From the NCBI RefSeq assembly GCF_003850245.1, contig NZ_CP031015.1, forward strand, positions 3,202,666 through 3,266,665: a DNA stretch of 64,000 nt, in the 5' to 3' direction. A program made the translations under genes and the position numbers. A model generated the notes under the pieces. That model did not search any database. It saw only the letters and a list, made by a program, of their open reading frames with translations, and was not told the DNA's origin. Shown in pieces: positions 62,475 through 64,000 of the stretch (position 1 is its first letter; every line of letters begins with the position of its first letter). The DNA comes from Microbacterium sp. ABRD28. Lineage in GTDB: Bacteria > Actinomycetota > Actinomycetes > Actinomycetales > Microbacteriaceae.

Positions 62475-64000
62475 TCAGCGCTCCTGATCGATCTCTCGCG
62501 CCTCGAGCGGGAGCCCCGCCATGAGGTGGATGAGATCGCGTGTGCCGACCGTGTCGGCGTCGTCGTCGAACGAGACCCGACCGAGGTTGAGCACCACGAC
62601 GCGATCGGCGATGAGCTTCACCGATTCGACGTCGTGCGTGATGATCAGCACCGCCGCCCCCGCATCAGCGAGCGACCGGGCGAGCTTCAGCACCAGCGAA
62701 CGCTGACGCACACCCAGCGCGGCGGTCGGTTCGTCGAGGATCACGACCTTGACGCCGTCGACATCGGTGCGGGCGATCGCGACGCACTGCCGCTGGCCGC
62801 CCGACAGTGCCGACACCGGCGCGAGGTAGTCCTCCAGCGAGATGCCGAGCGACCCGAGCCGGGTCCGGGCCTCGGCGATCGCCGCCGACCGGTCGAAGAT
62901 CCCCAGGCTCCCCCAGCCCCACTTCACGGGCTCGCGCCCGAGGGTGAGGTTGTAGGCGGCGCCCAGGTTCGGCGCGACAGCGAGGTCTTGGTAGACCGTC
63001 TCCATGCCGAGGTCGCGACGTTCGAGGGCGCCACGGTCGACGATCGATCCCACGTCCTTCAGCTCGATGTCGCCGGCGTCGGGACGCACGAGCCCCGAGA
63101 TCATCTTGATGACGGTGCTCTTTCCGGCGCCATTGTCGCCCAGCAGACAGGTCACCTGGCCGGCCCGCAGCGCGAACCCCACCTCAGAGACCGCCGTCAC
63201 CGCGCCGTACGCCTTGCGGAGCCCGGTGGCGGACAGCGCCACGTCACCGGCGGGCACGTGCGCCACCAGCTCGGCGGGGTCGACGAGACCTTCGCGATCT
63301 CCCGCCTGCCGGTCTTCGGCCGCCTTGCGCGATCGACGCCGTCGGTACTCGTTGAACTGATCCGCGCCGAGGGCGAGAAGCAGGACGGCCCCGCCGATGA
63401 CGGTCTGCCAGTAGTCCGAGATGCCGACGAAGATCAGTCCGGCGTTGAGGATGCCGATGGTCACCACGCCGAAGAACACCCCGAGCGGGCGACCGGTGCC
63501 GCCCGAGAAGCCGACGCCACCCAGGATGACGGCGGTGATCACCGCGATCTCGAAACCACTGCCGAGGTTGGGGCTCGCGCTGCCGAGCCGCCCGTAGGTG
63601 AGCAGAGCCACCAGGCCGATCGAGCCGCCCATGTAGACATAGAGCAGCACGAGGTGTCGCGGCACGTCGACGCCGAGCGCTCCGGCCGCGCGCGCATCGC
63701 CGCCGATGGCGTAGCTGCGCACCCCACCGACCGTCTTGGTCAGCGCCAGTGCGCCGAGGATGAAGACGATGAGTGCGACGATCACGATGATCGGGACGCC
63801 CAGAACCCGCAATCGTCCGAGGAGCGCGATGTCGGCAGGAAGCTCGAAGATCGGCCGTGACTGCGTGATGACGAATGCCAGCCCGGTATAGACACCGAGC
63901 AGGGCGAGGGTGACGATGATGGGCGAGATCTTCAGGATGCGGACGAGCAACCCGTTCGCGAGTCCGAGGAGCAGCCCGATGGCGATCGTCGCGACGACGC
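62475..64000 (-). CDS. Sugar ABC transporter, RbsC-like permease fused to a single ATPase domain (5' partial)
   Basis: The frame enters from the right edge and ends at 62475. The N-terminal half is a ribose/xylose-type permease (LGLANGLLVRILKISPIIVTLALLGVYTG, VRSYAIGGDARAAGALGVDV, GRPLGVFFGVVTIGILNAGLIFVGI). After a charged linker comes a full ABC ATPase: Walker A GDNGAGKST, Q-loop YQDLAVAP, signature LSGGQRQ, Walker B VVILDEPTAALG and H-loop THD. RbsA-type ATPases normally have two such domains and are separate proteins, so this one-polypeptide, one-domain build is unusual. A TTG at 63950 is internal; the true start is outside the window. Confidence 0.88.
   Translation of the reverse strand, partial: VVATIAIGLLLGLANGLLVRILKISPIIVTLALLGVYTGLAFVITQSRPIFELPADIALLGRLRVLGVPIIVIVALIVFILGALALTKTVGGVRSYAIGGDARAAGALGVDVPRHLVLLYVYMGGSIGLVALLTYGRLGSASPNLGSGFEIAVITAVILGGVGFSGGTGRPLGVFFGVVTIGILNAGLIFVGISDYWQTVIGGAVLLLALGADQFNEYRRRRSRKAAEDRQAGDREGLVDPAELVAHVPAGDVALSATGLRKAYGAVTAVSEVGFALRAGQVTCLLGDNGAGKSTVIKMISGLVRPDAGDIELKDVGSIVDRGALERRDLGMETVYQDLAVAPNLGAAYNLTLGREPVKWGWGSLGIFDRSAAIAEARTRLGSLGISLEDYLAPVSALSGGQRQCVAIARTDVDGVKVVILDEPTAALGVRQRSLVLKLARSLADAGAAVLIITHDVESVKLIADRVVVLNLGRVSFDDDADTVGTRDLIHLMAGLPLEAREIDQER

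Overview
The window is a 64-kb piece of a high-GC Gram-positive chromosome. The protein families, the LPXTG-type and lipoprotein anchors, the ATGA-coupled operons and the order of the core genes fit an actinobacterium of the Microbacteriaceae, most likely Microbacterium or a close relative. That assignment is inferred from gene content; no rRNA or tRNA gene is present.

Positions 1-29,150 hold a conserved housekeeping backbone read on the minus strand: rplM-rpsI-glmM, coaA, glmS, acpS-alr-tsaE (tsaE runs off the left edge). It makes ribosomal proteins, UDP-GlcNAc precursors, CoA, holo-ACP, D-alanine and t6A-tRNA. Accessory blocks interrupt it at three junctions. The first is a 5.3-kb sortase-anchored surface protein with lamin-tail and metallophosphoesterase domains (1873-7197). 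The second is a 12-kb plus-strand surface-polysaccharide operon: two GT2 enzymes, a Wzx-like flippase, a polytopic protein, two tiny membrane proteins, a GT4 enzyme and a 1753-residue secreted protein with glucose-dehydrogenase-like propeller, NPCBM and FG-GAP domains. The third holds ppx, a cupin lipoprotein and a glycine-rich surface protein.

Positions 29,400-36,260 carry a BCCT osmolyte transporter, an ECF sigma factor with a membrane partner, a FUSC exporter / ArsR regulator / M23 peptidase group with a perfect 24-bp palindrome, and an AraC regulator with a GyrI-like domain. Positions 36,628-42,039 are a fructoside-type locus: LacI repressor, binding protein, two permeases and an intracellular GH32/GH68-like hydrolase. 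Positions 42,970-46,751 are an ABC exporter with a two-component system. Positions 46,999-53,167 are a copper-resistance locus: CopZ, an anchored His-rich protein, CopA, a CopB-like ATPase and CsoR, with CsoR boxes. Positions 53,337-62,466 are a second LacI-controlled locus: binding protein, two permeases, GH51 arabinofuranosidase, cytoplasmic Cys-type sulfatase, its formylglycine-generating enzyme and an esterase, suggesting intracellular processing of a sulfated arabinose-containing glycan. The right edge holds a fused permease-ATPase sugar transporter.

The most unusual feature is a set of repeat families. One is a 21-bp-period array with core GAGGGTGCAC, often built as direct units followed by inverted units. 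It occurs in three intergenic sites and also, with the same five-plus-five layout, in frame inside the His-rich N-terminus of the CopB-like ATPase. A second family (arms ending AACTCCTGCAG) shows compensatory changes in its arms and brackets the surface-protein gene. A third (CGACCCGTCA) brackets the ABC/two-component operon, and a fourth sits between two convergent genes.
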